From: Spongiihabitans sp963422685
GTDB lineage: Bacteria; Pseudomonadota; Gammaproteobacteria; Arenicellales; Poriferihabitantaceae
DNA length: 64,000 bases
Direction: 5' to 3'
NCBI GenBank assembly: GCA_963422685.1
Contig: OY730442.1
Location: 1,860,001 to 1,924,000, forward strand
Positions 61,823 to 64,000 of this stretch are shown here, one piece after another (the first letter of the stretch is position 1; the number at the start of each line of letters is the position of its first letter). The position numbers and the translations under genes are program-made. Below the pieces are notes generated by a model, which made no database searches, was not told where the DNA came from, and saw only the letters and a list, made by a program, of their open reading frames with translations.

Positions 61823-63191
61823 TCATGTCGCCCGGCAATGCAGAGCATTGATTTCCGTTACTAAGTGCAGAATCTTCTGTGCCTTCACTCGCCCGAACGT
61901 TTTTTCCCTTTTCTGAGATTTATGCCAATGATAGGCAAAGGCTAGAATGTGCGCCGAGAACTCTGGGGCTATTGTGTCGATATACTCTTGTTTCGAATTT
62001 GTAGACGAAAAGGCAACGATATTATTTGCCGTCAGCTCTCCAGCGAAGGATTTTTGTAAGAAAGATTGTTTCAGTTCGGCAAGAGCTGTAAGTTTCTGTC
62101 GATATATTTCTTCTAGCCTATTAACAGCTTCTAAAAGCGCACCAATGTTCTTAAGCAATCTTACGCTACTCAGAAATATCTTCAGGAAAACAGATGGGCA
62201 CTTGCTTCAGCAGTTTTGCCTTAATTCCTAAAACCGTTGCCCCAGTTCCACGCGAATGAATTTCGTCTTGTATTGGACGTGACATTAGAACGTATTTTAG
62301 AAAATCTCGATCCAAGACATCCTTATTAGGTTGCACGGTGATAAGTCGTTGTCCAATGACCACTGTTTCGTCAGTATCCAATTGAGCTACATTTCCAAGA
62401 GGGGCTTCTGTAGTAAAAAGAATGTCCCCCTTCTTTGGTAAACCACGAATCATCCATGAATCGTATACAGCAAGGTCGACAAACTCTTCTGGTCCGCGCT
62501 GTATAAATCCCATCTTTACATTTTTTGCAGTAATCAGGCGAACACCATCTTCTACCTTCGGTGGGGTCTTTCCACGGTAATCAGTAAAGCGAACATTTTT
62601 ATTGAGTTCTTCGGTCACCCATTTTTCATTCTTTTGCATAAAGATACTGTTTAAGTAGCTTTCAAACAAATCACGAGAATTAGCGAGGTTCTTTTCGGCA
62701 TTAGCAACTGCCTTATCAATTCTCTCAAACGCATCATAGAGAATGGCGACAATACGCTTTTGTTCTACAAGGGGCGGTAAAGGAAAGCTGAATTTCAGAA
62801 CTTCCTTAAAGTTTGCGCGCGGCATTCTTGCGCCTGTGCAAGTTCTGTTGATTTTATCAACTGCAAAGATGATTGTAAGCCAATAGAAAAGAAACTTATT
62901 TTGCAATTCAGTTTTAGTTTGTATTGGGAATATTTCTGTGGACAGTGCCTCTCAAATTCTGGCAATAAAACCTTGTTAAGATATGACCTTAAGCGACCAT
63001 ATAAAAGATGTGTAGGTTTAAAATTAAAGGTATTACTTTTTACGTTTCTTGACTCCAGAGAACCGCGGAATCGACCTGTTCCACCTTCAAATATCTTCCA
63101 TTCCTATATATGGTAGGTCTGAGTCCCTAAAAGACTGTTTGTCCAAATAGCAAACATCCTCAAGCTTTACCGCGCGCTACCCCTCCCTCAT
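61823..63191 (-). pseudogene. hsdS: degraded type I restriction-modification specificity subunit
   Basis: The ATG (63191-63189) overlaps the hsdM stop (ATGA). The reading starts MREG-stop-RAVKLEDVCYLD, with TAG where Trp is expected. A frameshift follows after PYIGMEDI (near 63075), another near 62945 between the end of target domain 1 and TEIFPIQTKTELQNKF. An in-frame TAG at 62166-62168 comes after CFPEDISE, and a shift then leads into GALLEAVNRLEEIYRQKLTALAELKQSF. Both target-recognition halves, the central conserved coiled region (VEQKRIVAIL, LFESYL) and the C-terminal coiled region are recognisable. The specificity protein cannot be made intact. Confidence 0.85.
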
Positions 63192-64000
63192 AACAGATCT
63201 CCGATATCTTCGAGAATTTTTGCACTCTCTGTATCCAACGCAACCATCTCAGCTATAATCTCTTCGGGCTCGCGCAGCGGAGCTTCATCGGGCGTATTGG
63301 GGTTCTTTATCGATAAATCGAAAATATCCTGATCAACATTTTCTATCTTGAGCGTCCATGATTTCTTGGAATCGGTAAACCTTGCTTGTAGTTCAATAAA
63401 TTCTTTTAGATCATCATCATTTAGCGAATTGGTTTTACCAAGATTACGCCCCGGATCAAGCTGGTAATACCAGATTTTTCTTGTTGGCGCGCCTTTTTTA
63501 AAAAACAGCACGACCGTTTTTACTCCAGCGCCCAAGAATGTGCCGCTAGGACAATCCAATATGGTGTGCAAGTTGCAGCTTTCCAATAGTTCCTTGCGTA
63601 GCGCCGTTGCTGTGTTGTCGGCGTTTGATAGGAAAGTGTTCTTTATTACAACCGCTCCACGTCCTCCTGCTTTCAAGTGCTTGATAAAGTGCTGCAAGAA
63701 TAGAAAGGCTGTTTCTCCGGTTTTGATTGGGAAGTTTTGCTGCACTTCCCTGCGTTCTTTACCACCAAACGGCGGATTGGCAAGGATCACGTCAAAACGG
63801 TCTTTCTCCTGAATATCCGCAAGGTTTTCGGATAGCGAGTTAGTGTGGATGATGTTTGGTGCGTCGATTCTGTGCAGGATCATATTCATGATCGCAATCA
63901 CATAGGCCAAACTTTTCTTATCGCCTTAGAACGTCTTGGTCTGAAGCGTTTTGAGTTGGCTGGTAGTCAACTTATCTTGACGCAGATAGTCATGGGACTC
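63188..64000 (-). pseudogene. hsdM: type I restriction-modification methylase subunit, interrupted and cut by the window edge
   Basis: The C-terminal part of HsdM, an N6-adenine methyltransferase, is read from the right edge. It shows LAYVIAIMNMILHRIDAPNIIHTN, then VILANPPFGG (catalytic NPPF), and the C-terminal specificity-subunit-binding region (EIIAEMVALDTES). At 63926-63928 the frame has TAA in TKTF-stop-GDKKS, where the family normally has Tyr in TFYG. Upstream residues (ESHDYLRQDKLTTSQLKTL) continue the same frame to the edge. The DNA is AT-richer than the chromosome backbone, in keeping with horizontal transfer. The remainder, and any hsdR, lie outside the window. Confidence 0.85.

Noticed and set aside
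61823..64000. Stop codons in hsdS and hsdM as recoded sense codons
   Set aside because: Both TAG and TAA occur, in place of different residues (Trp, Gln, Tyr), with accompanying frameshifts; housekeeping genes use them as stops. Decay or sequence error is the simpler reading.

Overview
The window reads as one chromosomal segment of a gammaproteobacterium of moderate G+C. Gene order follows the Pseudomonas/Escherichia pattern in many blocks: nnr-tsaE-amiB/C-mutL-miaA-hfq-hflX, gyrA-pheA-tyrA-aroA-cmk-rpsA-ihfB-lapA-lapB, a methylthioinosine phosphorylase next to csiV and mfd, ispD-ispF, and trmL-gpsA-secB-rhodanese. MutL keeps the C-terminal endonuclease motif typical of bacteria without MutH. 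No genus can be named from the sequence alone, and no tRNA, rRNA or CRISPR array was seen.

Layout. 1-9.6 kb: tail of a dienelactone hydrolase, then NAD(P)HX repair, tRNA modification (tsaE, miaA), cell-wall amidase, mismatch repair, an inserted DoeB-type deacetylase, hfq and hflX. 9.8-20.5 kb: gyrA and the aromatic amino-acid genes pheA, tyrA and aroA, interrupted by an emrAB-type efflux pair with a divergent LysR regulator, then cmk. 20.7-29.6 kb: rpsA, ihfB, lapAB and an envelope-sugar cluster (UDP-glucose dehydrogenase, heptose kinase and epimerase, dTDP-glucose enzymes). 29.8-40.5 kb: purine salvage, csiV, mfd, ispDF, a phosphatidyltransferase, hda, a WrbA-like quinone reductase, and divergent argF/argG. 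40.5-44.9 kb: two small sugar/nucleotidyl transferases, an LpxL-like acyltransferase, a heptosyltransferase-like GT9 and a second GcvA-like LysR gene. 44.9-50.2 kb: a 28-residue membrane peptide gene, a frameshifted DUF1127 gene, hemJ, trmL, gpsA, secB, a membrane rhodanese and a C-terminal processing protease.

50.2-64 kb is accessory DNA. It begins with a 3-kb graveyard of phage and insertion-sequence fragments: a PAPS-reductase-like tail, an IS5-type transposase tail, a Mu gpG-type virion morphogenesis gene and a DNA methyltransferase with one nonsense codon. Two related pairs of short repeats bracket most of it. Next comes an intact 8-kb gene for a 2,676-residue secreted multidomain protein (Calx-beta-like repeats, seven fibronectin-III repeats, a duplicated two-cysteine module, a C-terminal outer-membrane beta-barrel) with its own promoter and a strong ribosome binding site. 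The window ends in AT-richer DNA with a decayed type I restriction-modification locus in which both hsdS and hsdM carry stops or frameshifts.

The most informative regulatory observation is that both GcvA-like LysR genes sit beside an interrupted perfect palindrome whose centre lies about 65 bp upstream of the inferred start of the divergent transcript. That is the classical position of a LysR recognition site. One pair would control the emrAB pump; the other would control a very small membrane peptide plus a DUF1127 remnant. The best candidates for undescribed biology are the giant surface protein and the LysR / 28-residue peptide / DUF1127 locus.
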